Positions 9,413 through 20,511 of a stretch of DNA of 64,000 nucleotides are shown one piece after another. Source of the stretch: Gillisella vitis. GTDB taxonomy: Bacteria; Pseudomonadota; Alphaproteobacteria; Rhizobiales; Rhizobiaceae. The DNA is taken from assembly GCF_001541345.2 (NCBI RefSeq), contig NZ_LMVL02000004.1, positions 434,001-498,000 of the forward strand. The letters run 5' to 3'. The stretch's first letter is position 1. Every line of letters begins with the position of its first letter. Below the pieces are notes generated by a model. It was not told the DNA's origin and did no database searches. It saw nothing but the letters and a program-made list of their open reading frames with translations. The translations under genes were made by a program, and so were the position numbers.

Positions 9413-10051
9413 TTAGCCAAAGGATATGCTGAACAGCAATAAGGCCGCCTTGCCGAGCGCCACAATCACGCCCGCGACAACCACAATCGACAGAAGAAAC
9501 ACCACACTGCCCACTAGCGCGTAAAGCCCGTCCTTCTCCAGAAGCGCGAAGGCAAACAGCGACAGGGCAATGGCAGGCAGGATATTACCGAGCGGAATGG
9601 GCAATGCGAGAATGATGGCCAGAATAAAAGCCATGATCCCGAGAAGGTTTTCCGCCGGTCCCTTTACCAGCAGGCCAAAGCGCGGCTTCAGCAGCCTCTC
9701 GCCCCGGGCAAGCCAGGGCACGATCCTGGCGACGATAGCGGAAAAATCGGCCCGCGCCAGCGAGCGTTTGGTGATCCAGCCCGGCAGCCAGGGCTGCCAG
9801 CCCAGCATCAACTGCGCCGCCAGAAAGACCAGCGGCGCGCCTGTTATGGCCGACGTACCCGGTGGGGTCGGCACGATATTGGGAAGCGCGAAGATCAGGA
9901 TCAACGCGCCGAAAGCACGGTCGCCGAGCGCCTCGAAAATATCACCAATAGAGACCCGCGCCCGTGTTTCATCCTCGGCAATCCGAAAAAGGATCTGCGA
10001 AAGCGGCAGGGCCTCCGTCTGCTCCGCTTCACCGCCCAGTCTCTGATCCAT
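9413..10051 (-). CDS. exoD: ExoD family exopolysaccharide synthesis protein
   Basis: This 212-residue integral membrane protein has the ExoD family core: an N-terminal acidic region, the SIGDIFEALGDRAFG stretch (about residues 34-48), then hydrophobic spans including LILIFALPNIVPTPPG and several C-terminal helices. ExoD in Sinorhizobium affects exopolysaccharide production and alkali tolerance; its biochemical activity is not known to me. The start ATG at 10051 is preceded by GAGG about 6 bases upstream. It lies on the same strand as the giant repeat gene to its left and the ABC ATPase gene to its right, with gaps over 100 bases on each side, so it may be transcribed alone. The symbol reflects the family, not proven orthology. 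Confidence 0.82.
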   Translation of the reverse strand: MDQRLGGEAEQTEALPLSQILFRIAEDETRARVSIGDIFEALGDRAFGALILIFALPNIVPTPPGTSAITGAPLVFLAAQLMLGWQPWLPGWITKRSLARADFSAIVARIVPWLARGERLLKPRFGLLVKGPAENLLGIMAFILAIILALPIPLGNILPAIALSLFAFALLEKDGLYALVGSVVFLLSIVVVAGVIVALGKAALLLFSISFG

Positions 10052-10165
10052 TGCCGCTCCTCAAAGGTCGATACGGAACCCGAAAAGCGCTCCGCAGCGA
10101 ACGGCATATGGAAACTCCCGGACGCCAGCGCAAGGGCAAGACGATGGCGTAAGGGCGAGCGGCGC

Positions 10166-12007
<1,842 letters not shown>

Positions 12008-12089
12008 AGGTGTGCTTCCCCTGATTTTCGACCCCGATCTCAGGACCGGGGTGCTTTATTATTCTAGCGATAAAAGCGTGGACAGCTTG

Positions 12090-13253
12090 TCAGGCTGCCA
12101 AACCGGTTTCGGCCAATTCCACCCAATAACTGATGCCATAGGGAATGGCCTCGTCATTGAAGTCATAGGCCGGGTGGTGGAGGTTGGCGGTATCGCCGAC
12201 CCCTAGGAAAATGAAGGCGCCCGGACGGCTTTCCAGCATATAGGAAAAATCCTCGGCGCCCATTTTCGGCGCCATGTCGGTCTTCACGCGGTTTTCCCCG
12301 GAGATTTTGGCGGCAACCGAGGCGGCAAACTCCGTCTCTTGTGCGTGGTTGAAGGTGACCGGATAGCCTCGATGATAATGCACTTCGGCGATAGCGCCAT
12401 GCGCCATGGCCGTGGCGCTCGCCACTTCCTGCAGGCGCTTTTCGGCAAAATCGCGAATCTGCGGCAGCAGAGTGCGCACGGTGCCGGTCAGGGTCACATC
12501 CATCGGAATGACATTATAGGCATCGCCGCCATGGGTGGTGGTGACGCTGATGACCAGCGATTCCAGCGGATCGACGCCGCGCGACACGATCGATTGCAAG
12601 GCTATGATCACATGCGCTGAAACCAGCACCGGATCGACCGACATATGCGGCTGGGCGGCATGGCTACCCTTACCCTTGATGACAATCTCGAACGTATCGG
12701 ACGCCGCCATCAGCGACCCCTTGCGAATGGCGAAATCGCCAAGCGGCACGCCGGGCGCATTGTGCATGCCGAACACCTGCGAAATGCCGAACTTGTCCAT
12801 CATCCCGTCCTGCACCATGGCAAGGCCGCCGCCGCCGCCTTCTTCCGCTGGCTGGAAGATCACCGCAACCGAGCCCGCGAAATTACGGGTTTCGGCCAAG
12901 TGCTTCGCGGCCCCCAGCAGCATGGCGGTATGGCCGTCATGGCCGCAGGCATGCATCTTGCCCGGCACAGTGGAGGCCCATGGGGCGCCTGTTATTTCGG
13001 TGATCGGCAAGGCGTCCATGTCAGCACGCATGCCAATGGTGGTGCCCTCGCCGCGATTGCCCTTGATGATGCCGACGACACCCGTTCTGCCAATGCCTGT
13101 TTCCACCACGTCGCAACCGAATTCCTTCAGCTTCTGCGTGACGAACGCTGCTGTCTGATGCACATCGAACAACAGTTCCGGTGTCTGGTGCAAATGGCGC
13201 CGCCAGCCTGCGACCTCTTCCTGCAAGGCGCTGGCACGGTTCAAAATGGGCAT
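12090..13253 (-). CDS. M20 family amidohydrolase (hippurate hydrolase-like)
   Basis: This 387-residue metallo-amidohydrolase is close in length to HipO/IAA-amino acid hydrolase relatives. Visible motifs are the metal-binding MHACGHDGHTAML (about residues 100-112), the catalytic-site FQPAEEGGGGG (about 137-147) and a C-terminal MAPKMGAEDFSYML. The family hydrolyses N-acylated amino acids or small peptides in the cytoplasm. It is probably co-transcribed with the fused ATPase gene and diverges from the two peptide-binding protein genes. This suggests that it processes the imported substrate, perhaps an N-acyl amino acid or modified peptide; the exact substrate cannot be read from sequence. Confidence 0.9.
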   Translation of the reverse strand: MPILNRASALQEEVAGWRRHLHQTPELLFDVHQTAAFVTQKLKEFGCDVVETGIGRTGVVGIIKGNRGEGTTIGMRADMDALPITEITGAPWASTVPGKMHACGHDGHTAMLLGAAKHLAETRNFAGSVAVIFQPAEEGGGGGLAMVQDGMMDKFGISQVFGMHNAPGVPLGDFAIRKGSLMAASDTFEIVIKGKGSHAAQPHMSVDPVLVSAHVIIALQSIVSRGVDPLESLVISVTTTHGGDAYNVIPMDVTLTGTVRTLLPQIRDFAEKRLQEVASATAMAHGAIAEVHYHRGYPVTFNHAQETEFAASVAAKISGENRVKTDMAPKMGAEDFSYMLESRPGAFIFLGVGDTANLHHPAYDFNDEAIPYGISYWVELAETGLAA

Positions 13254-13532
13254 GAATGACCTCTTTTTGCTGTTCCCATCCGGTTTTCGATGGCATACTG
13301 TTCATCAACATCAGCGTTTTGCAAGTCGCAAATGCAATGAATGAACAAAAAATAGCCTGAAATGGCAATGGCTCAAAACTTAGTCAGACCACTGCTTGGG
13401 GCCACGTTCAGATGCCAAGGCACTCCATCATCCCATCTATTATGTTGGTAGATTAAACCTCTGCGTTCTTGACTCTGGACGCCGCGCTGCGAAGCAATGC
13501 AATCATCTCAACCAAAGCAGGACACGGCAACC
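13254..13532. promoter_or_regulatory. Divergent promoter region of the split peptide importer
   Basis: This 279-base stretch separates the minus-strand M20/ATPase genes from the plus-strand binding-protein operon and must hold both promoters. It is more AT-rich than its surroundings, notably around 13310-13370. I could not identify a convincing operator or a well-spaced promoter by eye. Confidence 0.5.
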
Positions 13533-15254
13533 ATGACATATAACAGGCCCTTAAGGGTGCTATCGGCAGCCGCCATTTTCGCAGCCACGGGCGCACTTGT
13601 CAGCACCCCTGCCATAGCCGCACGCGGCACGGACGGCGACGTGAAGATCCTGTTCTGGCAGGCCGTTTCCAACCTAAACCCCTATTTGTCGGGCGGCAGC
13701 AAGGAAGTCTATGCCGCCTCGATGGTGATCGAGCCGCTGGCCGGTTTCGATGAGCAGGGCAATCTGTTTACCCGGCTAGCGGCCGAGATCCCCACGGTCG
13801 ACAACGGCGGCATCGCCAAGGACATGACGTCCATCACCTGGAAACTGAAGCCGGGCCTGACCTGGTCGGACGGCGGCACTGTCAGCGCCGATGACGTGGT
13901 GTTCACCTGGAAATATTGCATGGCGCCCGGTGGCGGCTGCGCTCAGGCGGCCAAGTTCGACGGGGTGAAATCAGTGGAGGCCATCGATCCACTGACCGTG
14001 AAGGTGACGTTCGACGCCCCCAAACCCTTTCCCTACAGCGCCTTTGTCGGCCAGCTCTCGCCAATTATCCAGCAGTCCCAGTTCAAGGATTGCCTGGGCG
14101 AAAAAGCCCCGCAATGCACCGAGGCCAATTTCAAGCCGCATGGCACCGGCCCCTTCGTCGTCCGGGATTTCAAAGCCAATGACGTCGTGCTGTTTGACGC
14201 CAATCCGCGCTACCGCGATCCGGCCAAGCCAGCTTTTGCGAGCATTACCCTGAAAGGTGGCGGCGATGCGATGTCGGCGGCCCGCGCCGTGCTGGAAACC
14301 GGCGAATATGACTTTGCCTGGAATACGGTGGTGGAGCCGGAAGTGACGGAATCCATGCTGAAAGCCGGCAAGGGCACAATGACATCGGCCTTCAGCTCCA
14401 CGGTCGAGCGCATTCAACTCAACCCCTATGCCGTCGATGCGGCCCTCGGCGCCAAGCGCTCCACCAAGGAGGCCGGCCCCCATCCAGCCCTGTCAGACCC
14501 CAGGGTCCGCCGGGCGCTGGCGCTCGCCATCGACCGCGACGTGATCGTTGAGGCAGGCTATGGCGCTGCCGGCCAGCCAACCTGCAACATCATCCCGGCC
14601 CCGGATATTTTCGCCTCCAAGGCCAAGACCTGGTGCGGAAAGCAGGATCTTGACGGAGCCAACACGCTGCTGGACGAGGCCGGCTGGAAAAAAGGCCCGG
14701 ACGGTATCCGCGTAAAGGACGGTCGGAAATTGTCCTTGTTATTCCTGAGCACGACCAATTCGGTGCGCCAGGGCACGCAGGTTCTCGTCAAGGACATGTG
14801 GTCGCAGATCGGCGTCGAAACCGAATTGCGCAATGTCTCCGCTTCGGTGTTCTTCGGCGGCGACCCGGCCAGCCCCGACACCTACCAGAAGTTCTATGCC
14901 GACGTGCAAATGTATGCCAGCGGCTTTGAAAGCACCGATCCGGAAAAATTCATGGGCGGCTTCACCTGCGAAAAGATCCCCTCACCCACCAACAACTGGC
15001 AGGGTGAGAACATCGCCCGCTACTGCGATCCGGCCTATGACAAGCTGCTGAGCGAGCTGCGCAAGACCTCCGGCACCGAAAAACGCGCCGAACTGGTGCG
15101 CGCATTGAATGACATGATCGTCAATGACGGCCTGGTCATTCCGCTGGTCAATCGCGGCGAACCCTCGGCCATCTCGAACACGCTGAAGGGTGCTAAGCTC
15201 AATCCCTGGGATTCGCAGTTGTGGAATGTTGCAGATTGGACCCGTAGCAAGTAA
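13533..15254 (+). CDS. Peptide ABC transporter substrate-binding protein, copy 1
   Basis: This 573-residue periplasmic binding protein belongs to the SBP_bac_5 (DppA/OppA) family. It has an N-terminal signal peptide of about 30 residues ending near STPAIAA, followed by RGTDGDVKILFWQAVSNLNP. The start at 13533 (MTYNRPLRV) is chosen because the signal peptide begins there; an in-frame ATG at 13497 adds 12 unlikely residues. It is a paralogue of the next gene, about two-thirds identical by eye along the full length, including WSDG, SADDVVFTW and SAARAVLETGEYDFAW. Paired cysteines occur in both copies. It is the first gene of the operon ending at 19360. The ligand is unknown; the linked M20 hydrolase suggests peptides or acylated amino acids. 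Confidence 0.9.
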   Translation: MTYNRPLRVLSAAAIFAATGALVSTPAIAARGTDGDVKILFWQAVSNLNPYLSGGSKEVYAASMVIEPLAGFDEQGNLFTRLAAEIPTVDNGGIAKDMTSITWKLKPGLTWSDGGTVSADDVVFTWKYCMAPGGGCAQAAKFDGVKSVEAIDPLTVKVTFDAPKPFPYSAFVGQLSPIIQQSQFKDCLGEKAPQCTEANFKPHGTGPFVVRDFKANDVVLFDANPRYRDPAKPAFASITLKGGGDAMSAARAVLETGEYDFAWNTVVEPEVTESMLKAGKGTMTSAFSSTVERIQLNPYAVDAALGAKRSTKEAGPHPALSDPRVRRALALAIDRDVIVEAGYGAAGQPTCNIIPAPDIFASKAKTWCGKQDLDGANTLLDEAGWKKGPDGIRVKDGRKLSLLFLSTTNSVRQGTQVLVKDMWSQIGVETELRNVSASVFFGGDPASPDTYQKFYADVQMYASGFESTDPEKFMGGFTCEKIPSPTNNWQGENIARYCDPAYDKLLSELRKTSGTEKRAELVRALNDMIVNDGLVIPLVNRGEPSAISNTLKGAKLNPWDSQLWNVADWTRSK

Positions 15255-15604
15255 GATCCATGACAAGGATCGCATATTGCATTGCAGCATGCTGGCACCG
15301 TTGACGCCAGCATGCTTGGGGCGCCTTGCCGCTGAATGGTGTATTGGCCCGTACCCTATCCACAGTTGATGCATCGTCACGCATTTTCCATCTTGAATGA
15401 AAAATAAGCTTGTGATTTTATAGCCCAAAATTTGGGCAAACCAAAAATCAGGACAGGCAATCCGACTAGGCCCAGAGGGGATCACAGGGCCATACACTCT
15501 TTAAATTCAATGCCATCAAGGCAATGGGGAAAATTGGCAGCGTCCTTGCATGCGCTGCCAGAAGAAAACTCTCGTTCACGAGATTAACAAGGGAACAGCA
15601 AACC
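15255..15604. other. 350-base spacer between the two binding-protein genes
   Basis: No gene is convincing here. It contains an 11-bp hairpin close to the first binding-protein stop (15286-15316), a 15-base palindrome GCCCAAAATTTGGGC at 15423-15437, and AT-rich sequence at 15385-15445. These could give the second binding-protein gene its own promoter. AAGGGAA lies about 10 bases before the ATG at 15605. Confidence 0.5.
15286..15316 (+). terminator. 11-bp hairpin after binding-protein gene 1
   Basis: AGCATGCTGGC (15286-15296) pairs perfectly with GCCAGCATGCT (15306-15316) around a 9-base loop, about 30 bases after the stop. No U-tract follows. It may be a partial terminator or a 3'-end stabiliser that keeps binding-protein mRNA abundant. 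Confidence 0.5.
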
Positions 15605-17311
15605 ATGCGTAACATCCGGTTGATTCTGGCGGCATCTGTCGCGTCATTGATGATGACGGGCGCGCCAGCCATGGCCCAGCGCGGCAGTGACGGCGATCTG
15701 AAGATGCTTTTCTGGCAGGCCGTGTCCACCATGAACATCTATCTGTCCGGTGGCACCAAGGAGCAATATGCATCCTCCATCGTCATCGAGCCGCTGGCTG
15801 GCTTCGACGAAAAGGGAGAACTGGTTCCCAAGCTGGTCGACACCATCCCGACCGTGGAAAACGGCGGCGTCTCCAAGGACCTGACCAGCATCACCTGGAA
15901 ACTGTCGAACGGCATCAAATGGTCGGATGGCACGCCTGTTACCGCCGATGACGTGATCTTCACCTGGCAATATTGCACGGCAGACGGCGGCGGCTGCGCC
16001 CAGAAGCAGAAATACGACGGCGTAAAGACTGTCGAAGCGCTTGATCCGCAGACCATCAAGGTGACGTTCACCTCGCCAAAGCCCTATCCCTATTCCGCAT
16101 TTGTCGGCTCGCAGGCGCCGATCATCCAGAAGGCCCAGTTCAATGATTGCCTCGGCCCTAAGGCGCCGGAATGCACGGCTGCCAACTTTGCCCCTATCGG
16201 CACCGGCCCCTTCAAGGTCAAGGAATTCAAGCCGAACGACGTCATCACCTTTACCGCCAATGAAAACTACCGCGATCCGGCCAAGCCCGCCTTTGCAACC
16301 GCAACGCTGAAGGGCGGCGGCGATGCGCTGTCGGCGGCCCGCGCCGTGATGGAGACCGGCGAATACGACTATGCCTGGAACATGCAGGTCGAGCCTGAAG
16401 TGCTGGCAACCATGGAAGCCGCTGGCAAGGGCAAGATCATCACCGCTTTCGGCAGTCAGGTCGAGCGTATCAACATCAACCTGACCAATGCCGATCCGGC
16501 CCTGGGCGACAAGCGCTCCACCAAGGAAGGCGGCCCGCATCCGTCCCTGTCCGATCCGGCAGTGCGCAAGGCGCTCTCCATGGCCATCGACCGCGACGTG
16601 ATTGTCGAGGCTGGCTACGGCCTCGCCGGCAAGCCGACCTGCAACATCGTTCCCGGCCCGGATATCTATGTGTCCAACACCAATGACTGGTGCCTGAAGC
16701 AGGATATCGACGGTGCTAACAAGCTGCTGGACGATGCCGGCTGGAAAAAGGGCTCTGACGGTATTCGCGCCAAGAACGGCGTCAAGCTGAACTTCCTCTA
16801 CCTGACCTCGACCAATTCCGTCCGTCAGGGCACCCAGGCGCTGGTCAAGGATATGTGGTCACAGATCGGCGTTGGCGCTGAACTGCGCAACGTTTCAGCC
16901 TCGGTGTTCTTCGGCGGCGATCCGTCCAGCCCGGACACGTTCCAGAAATTCTACGCCGACGTTGAAATGTACACCAACAATTTCGACGGCACCGACCCGG
17001 AAGCCTATATGGCCGAATGGATGTGCGACAAGATCCCAAGCCCGGCAAACGGCTGGCAGGGTCAGAACATGCCGCGCTATTGCGATCCAGCTTATGATGC
17101 ACTCGTCACCAAGCTTTCCCAGACCGCCAAGATCGAAGAGCGCGTCGAGATCGTCAAGAAGCTCAACGACATGCTGACGGAAGCCGGCGCGCATCTGCCG
17201 CTGGTCTATCGCGGTCAGCCTTCGGCCTTTGCCGCAAGTCTCCAGGGCATCAAGATGACCGGCTGGGACAGCGAGTTGTGGAACATCGCCGACTGGTCGC
17301 GCGCCAAGTAA
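15605..17311 (+). CDS. Peptide ABC transporter substrate-binding protein, copy 2
   Basis: This 568-residue SBP_bac_5 family protein starts MRNIRLILAASVASLMM, with a signal peptide cleaved near APAMAQ before RGSDGDLKMLFWQAV. The upstream ATG at 15524 is rejected because it adds 27 residues before a normal signal sequence. It aligns end to end with copy 1, with the same cysteines and the same DYAWN, RSTKEGGPHP and VRQGTQALVKDMWSQIGV segments. The pair therefore arose by tandem duplication and probably recognises related but not identical ligands through the same permease pair. A hairpin follows its stop. Confidence 0.9.
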   Translation: MRNIRLILAASVASLMMTGAPAMAQRGSDGDLKMLFWQAVSTMNIYLSGGTKEQYASSIVIEPLAGFDEKGELVPKLVDTIPTVENGGVSKDLTSITWKLSNGIKWSDGTPVTADDVIFTWQYCTADGGGCAQKQKYDGVKTVEALDPQTIKVTFTSPKPYPYSAFVGSQAPIIQKAQFNDCLGPKAPECTAANFAPIGTGPFKVKEFKPNDVITFTANENYRDPAKPAFATATLKGGGDALSAARAVMETGEYDYAWNMQVEPEVLATMEAAGKGKIITAFGSQVERININLTNADPALGDKRSTKEGGPHPSLSDPAVRKALSMAIDRDVIVEAGYGLAGKPTCNIVPGPDIYVSNTNDWCLKQDIDGANKLLDDAGWKKGSDGIRAKNGVKLNFLYLTSTNSVRQGTQALVKDMWSQIGVGAELRNVSASVFFGGDPSSPDTFQKFYADVEMYTNNFDGTDPEAYMAEWMCDKIPSPANGWQGQNMPRYCDPAYDALVTKLSQTAKIEERVEIVKKLNDMLTEAGAHLPLVYRGQPSAFAASLQGIKMTGWDSELWNIADWSRAK

Positions 17312-17322
17312 CAAGCGCCTTG

Positions 17323-17347
17323 CCGGACCCGCATGACGCGGGTCCGG
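17323..17347 (+). terminator. 10-bp hairpin after binding-protein gene 2
   Basis: CCGGACCCGC (17323-17332) pairs perfectly with GCGGGTCCGG (17338-17347) around a 5-base loop. It lies 11 bases after the stop and about 90 bases before the first permease gene. There is no U-tract. It is probably a stabilising or attenuating element that lowers permease relative to binding-protein expression. Confidence 0.55.
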
Positions 17348-17436
17348 TGAGCTGGCGGTTGTCGGCACCCCCTGGGCGCCGACGCCCCGTTCCAGCTTCA
17401 TCTCTCCTCCCTGGCGCGCCCGGAGATATAAAAATA

Positions 17437-18447
17437 ATGTTTACCTATACGATCCGGCGATTGCTGTTTGCCATCCCGACCCTGCTGATCATCAGCTTCA
17501 TCATTTTCGCGCTGCTGGCGATGGCGCCGAACAATCCGCTCGGCGATTTGCCGCTGACGATCCCACCGGAAGTGCGCGAACAGATGCGCGCCGCCCTTGG
17601 CCTCGACCAGCCGATGATCGTGCGCTTCTTCCTGTGGCTGAAGCAGTTCTTCATCAATGAGCCGCTGAATATTTTCGAGCAGATCACCGGCCTCACCGTC
17701 GGCTCCGGCCAGCGCCTGCGGGTCCTGTCCTGGACCACACGCAGCCCTGTGGTCGACCTGATTGTCCAGCGCATGCCGCAGACACTCTGGGTTGTCGGCC
17801 TGTCCTATGTGTTCGGCGTACTGCTGGCCATTCCGCTTGGCGTCATCTCCGCCTACAAGCAATATTCGATCTTCGACCAGATCGGCACTTTCGTTTCCAT
17901 GGTCGGCTATTCCGTGCCGACCTTCTTTACCGGCGTTCTGCTGATCGTGATCTTCTCCTCGACCCTGCACTGGTTTCCCTCGGTCTACGATACCAATCTC
18001 CAGGTCGTCGATTGGACAAGCTTCGTCGCCCAGGTCAAGCAGATGGTTCTGCCGGTCATGGTGCTGACGCTTTATAATACCTCGCAGATCAGCCGTTTCG
18101 TGCGCGCTTCCATGCTCGACAATCTGCATCAGGACTACGTGCGCACCGCGCGTGCCAAGGGCGTCAAGGAAAAGACTGTGTTGCTGGTGCATGTGCTGCG
18201 CAACAGCCTGATCCCTGTAGTGACCGTAATCGCGCTCGGCGTGCCGACAATCTTTTCCGGCGCGATCATCACCGAGCAGATTTTCCGGGTCAACGGTCTT
18301 GGCCAATTGCTGATCACCGCCATCCAGAGCGGCGACCTGCCGCTGGTGCAGACGCTGACCTTCATCTTCGCCGTGCTGATCGTACTCTTCAATCTTATTG
18401 CCGACGTGTTGTACGGCATTCTCGATCCGAGGATCCGCTATGACTGA
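17437..18447 (+). CDS. Peptide ABC transporter permease (DppB type)
   Basis: This 336-residue inner-membrane permease starts MFTYTIRRLLFAIPTLLI, the usual first transmembrane helix of DppB/OppB proteins. GGAG lies about 11 bases before the ATG, so the longer frame opening at 17278 is rejected. It shows about six hydrophobic spans and the permease coupling loop YVRTARAKGVKEKTVLLVHVLRN (about residues 233-255). The C-terminal LIADVLYGILDPRIRY is typical. It overlaps the next permease gene by 8 bases, so the two are translationally coupled and form the heterodimeric channel. Confidence 0.93.
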   Translation: MFTYTIRRLLFAIPTLLIISFIIFALLAMAPNNPLGDLPLTIPPEVREQMRAALGLDQPMIVRFFLWLKQFFINEPLNIFEQITGLTVGSGQRLRVLSWTTRSPVVDLIVQRMPQTLWVVGLSYVFGVLLAIPLGVISAYKQYSIFDQIGTFVSMVGYSVPTFFTGVLLIVIFSSTLHWFPSVYDTNLQVVDWTSFVAQVKQMVLPVMVLTLYNTSQISRFVRASMLDNLHQDYVRTARAKGVKEKTVLLVHVLRNSLIPVVTVIALGVPTIFSGAIITEQIFRVNGLGQLLITAIQSGDLPLVQTLTFIFAVLIVLFNLIADVLYGILDPRIRYD

Positions 18448-19360
18448 TGCGCCCACCCTCGCCACCCAGGCTAAAGCCGACCGCTCGCAATCCTTCAGCG
18501 CCCAGCTTTGGGGCCAGTTCCGCCGCCATACCGGCGGGGTGATCGGTCTTGTCGTCTTCGTGCTGATCGTTCTGGCCGTCTATGTCGGGCCGATGATCCA
18601 CCGCGTCGATCCCAACAAGCTGAATATCCGCGACAAGAACCAGGGACCGTCCTGGGTCCACCCGTTCGGCACTGACAATCTCGGCCATGATCTGTTCGCA
18701 CAGGTCCTGGCTGGCGGGCAGATCTCACTGGCGGTCGGCATGGTCGCCATGTTGATCTCGCTGTTTGTCGGCACGCTGGTCGGCGTCCTCTCCGGCTATT
18801 TCAAGCGGATCGATGGTCCGCTGATGCGCATCACCGACCTGTTCCTGGCCCTGCCGATCCTGCCGCTGCTGCTCGTCATCACCATGCTGTTTCGTGATGT
18901 GCTGCGCGCTGCCTTCGGCCCGGAAGCCGGGATTTTTATCCTGATCGTCTTCGTCATCGGTATCACCAGCTGGATGCACACCGCCCGCATCGTGCGCGGC
19001 GATGTGCTGACGGTGAAGAACCAGGAATTCGTGCTGGCCGCCAAAGCCAGTGGCATGCGCGAATACCGGGTGATTCTCAAGCATATCGTTCCCAATGTGC
19101 TCAGCTCCGTCATGGTCTCGGCCACACTCGGCATCGCCTCGGCGATCATCACGGAATCGGCCCTGAGCTTTCTCGGCCTCGGCTTCCCCTCCGACTTTCC
19201 GACCTGGGGCCGGTTGCTGTATGACGGTGTAAACTTCCTGCAAATCACCCCTGCCCGCGCCATCTGGCCGGGGCTGGCGATTTCACTGACCGTGCTCAGC
19301 GTCAACTATATCGGCGATGGCATCCGTGATGCACTCGATCCGCGCTCTATGAAGCGCTGA
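18440..19360 (+). CDS. Peptide ABC transporter permease (DppC type)
   Basis: This 306-residue inner-membrane permease starts MTDAPTLATQAKADRS with a soluble N-terminus, then the first helix GGVIGLVVFVLIVLAVYVGP. The short periplasmic segment HPFGTDNLGHDLFAQVLAGG (about residues 76-95) is diagnostic for the DppC family, as is the coupling loop EFVLAAKASGMREYRVILKHI. It ends YIGDGIRDALDPRSMKR. It is the last gene of the operon and partners the 17437 permease; the ATPase is supplied by the 10166-12007 gene. Confidence 0.93.
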   Translation: MTDAPTLATQAKADRSQSFSAQLWGQFRRHTGGVIGLVVFVLIVLAVYVGPMIHRVDPNKLNIRDKNQGPSWVHPFGTDNLGHDLFAQVLAGGQISLAVGMVAMLISLFVGTLVGVLSGYFKRIDGPLMRITDLFLALPILPLLLVITMLFRDVLRAAFGPEAGIFILIVFVIGITSWMHTARIVRGDVLTVKNQEFVLAAKASGMREYRVILKHIVPNVLSSVMVSATLGIASAIITESALSFLGLGFPSDFPTWGRLLYDGVNFLQITPARAIWPGLAISLTVLSVNYIGDGIRDALDPRSMKR

Positions 19361-19367
19361 TCTTTAT

Positions 19368-19418
19368 CCGGTCAGGACGTTCATTCACTGCTGCGCGGCG
19401 ATGAACGTCCTGAACCGG
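19368..19418. terminator. Convergent hairpin overlapping a gene end
   Basis: Bases 19368-19384 pair with 19401-19418, about 17 bp with one single-base bulge (core AGGACGTTCAT / ATGAACGTCCT). The right arm lies inside the last codons of the minus-strand ABC-2 permease gene. It probably terminates the two convergent operons in both directions. Confidence 0.55.
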
Positions 19419-20506
19419 CTAAGGCTGAACAGGAAAAACACCAGGCCGATGCCGAAGGTCGCGGCAAACTGCGGCCAGACCACCTCGAAGCCAGCCCCGC
19501 GATAGAGAATGGCCTGCGAAAAGGCGACGAAATGGGTCGAGGGTGAGACCTGCATGGCGTTTTGCAACCATTGCGGCTGGCTTTCCAGCGGGGTGAACCC
19601 GCCCGACAGGATATTCATCGGCAAAGCGGTGAGAATGAACAGCAGCGCCAGTTGCGGCATGCTACGGGCCAGCGTCCCTAAAAACAGCCCGAAAGAAGTG
19701 ACGAAGAACAGGTAGAGCGCCACGCCTGCCATGTAGAGCGTCATTGAACCGGTGATGTGCATGCCGAGCACCTTGACCAACACGGTGACGATGGCAAACA
19801 GCGTCATGACCAGAATGACCAGACCATTGGCCGCAAGCTTGCTGACCATGATTTCGACAGGCCTGACCGGCATGACCAACAGATGTTCCAGCGTCCCGTG
19901 TTCGCGTTCGCGCACCAAAGCGGCACCGGCCAGCAGGATGGCCAGCATGGTAATATTGTTGATCAGCGCCATCGTGCCGGAAAACCAATCCGAATTCAGC
20001 GATTGATTGAAGGCGAGCCGTGTTTCCACCGTCACCGCCTGACTGCTCGACACACCCACACGCTGGGCATAAAGCCCGACCTGTTGGCTGACGATCTGCT
20101 GGATGGTGCTGGAGCCTACACCTGCCTGCATCAACGCGGTCGCGTCGATCAGTAACTGCACCGAGGGACTGCGCCCCGAGAGAACATCGGCCTCAAAGCG
20201 TTCGGGAATATCCAGCACAAAGGTATAGCGCGCCTGATCCATGGCGCGGTCGACATCCTGGGGCGCGATTGCCACCGGCTTTTGAAAGCGCGGCGGCATC
20301 AAACCATCGAGAATGGAAGACGACAATTGTGACATATCGCGGTCCACCACGGCCAGCGTCGCATTGCGCAAATCGTGGGAAAGTCCAGTCGCCTGGGTAT
20401 AGATCGCCAGGCTGAAGGCATAGATGACCATGGCCATCAGCACCTTGTCGCGCAAAAGCCCGATCAGTTCCTTGCGAAACAGGGCAGATACCGTACGAAG
20501 ATCCAT
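19385..20506 (-). CDS. ABC-2 type transporter permease (YhhJ-like)
   Basis: This 373-residue protein has the ABC-2 permease plan: one N-terminal helix (about residues 22-42), a large periplasmic loop containing the LDIPERFEADVLSGR segment, then five C-terminal helices from LINNITMLAILLAGAALVREREHGTLEHLLVMPV onward. The EREHGTLEHLLVMP motif is characteristic. It lies 5 bases downstream of the RbbA-like gene, which itself follows the HlyD gene. The three form a typical yhiI-rbbA-yhhJ-like efflux operon. Substrate unknown. Confidence 0.9.
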   Translation of the reverse strand: MDLRTVSALFRKELIGLLRDKVLMAMVIYAFSLAIYTQATGLSHDLRNATLAVVDRDMSQLSSSILDGLMPPRFQKPVAIAPQDVDRAMDQARYTFVLDIPERFEADVLSGRSPSVQLLIDATALMQAGVGSSTIQQIVSQQVGLYAQRVGVSSSQAVTVETRLAFNQSLNSDWFSGTMALINNITMLAILLAGAALVREREHGTLEHLLVMPVRPVEIMVSKLAANGLVILVMTLFAIVTVLVKVLGMHITGSMTLYMAGVALYLFFVTSFGLFLGTLARSMPQLALLFILTALPMNILSGGFTPLESQPQWLQNAMQVSPSTHFVAFSQAILYRGAGFEVVWPQFAATFGIGLVFFLFSLSRFRTFIAAQQ

Positions 20507-20511
20507 ATCCC

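Noticed and set aside
17398..18465. Minus-strand ORF of 355 codons
   Set aside because: It is antisense to the DppB-type permease; it has a His/Asp/Gln-rich shadow composition and no domain.
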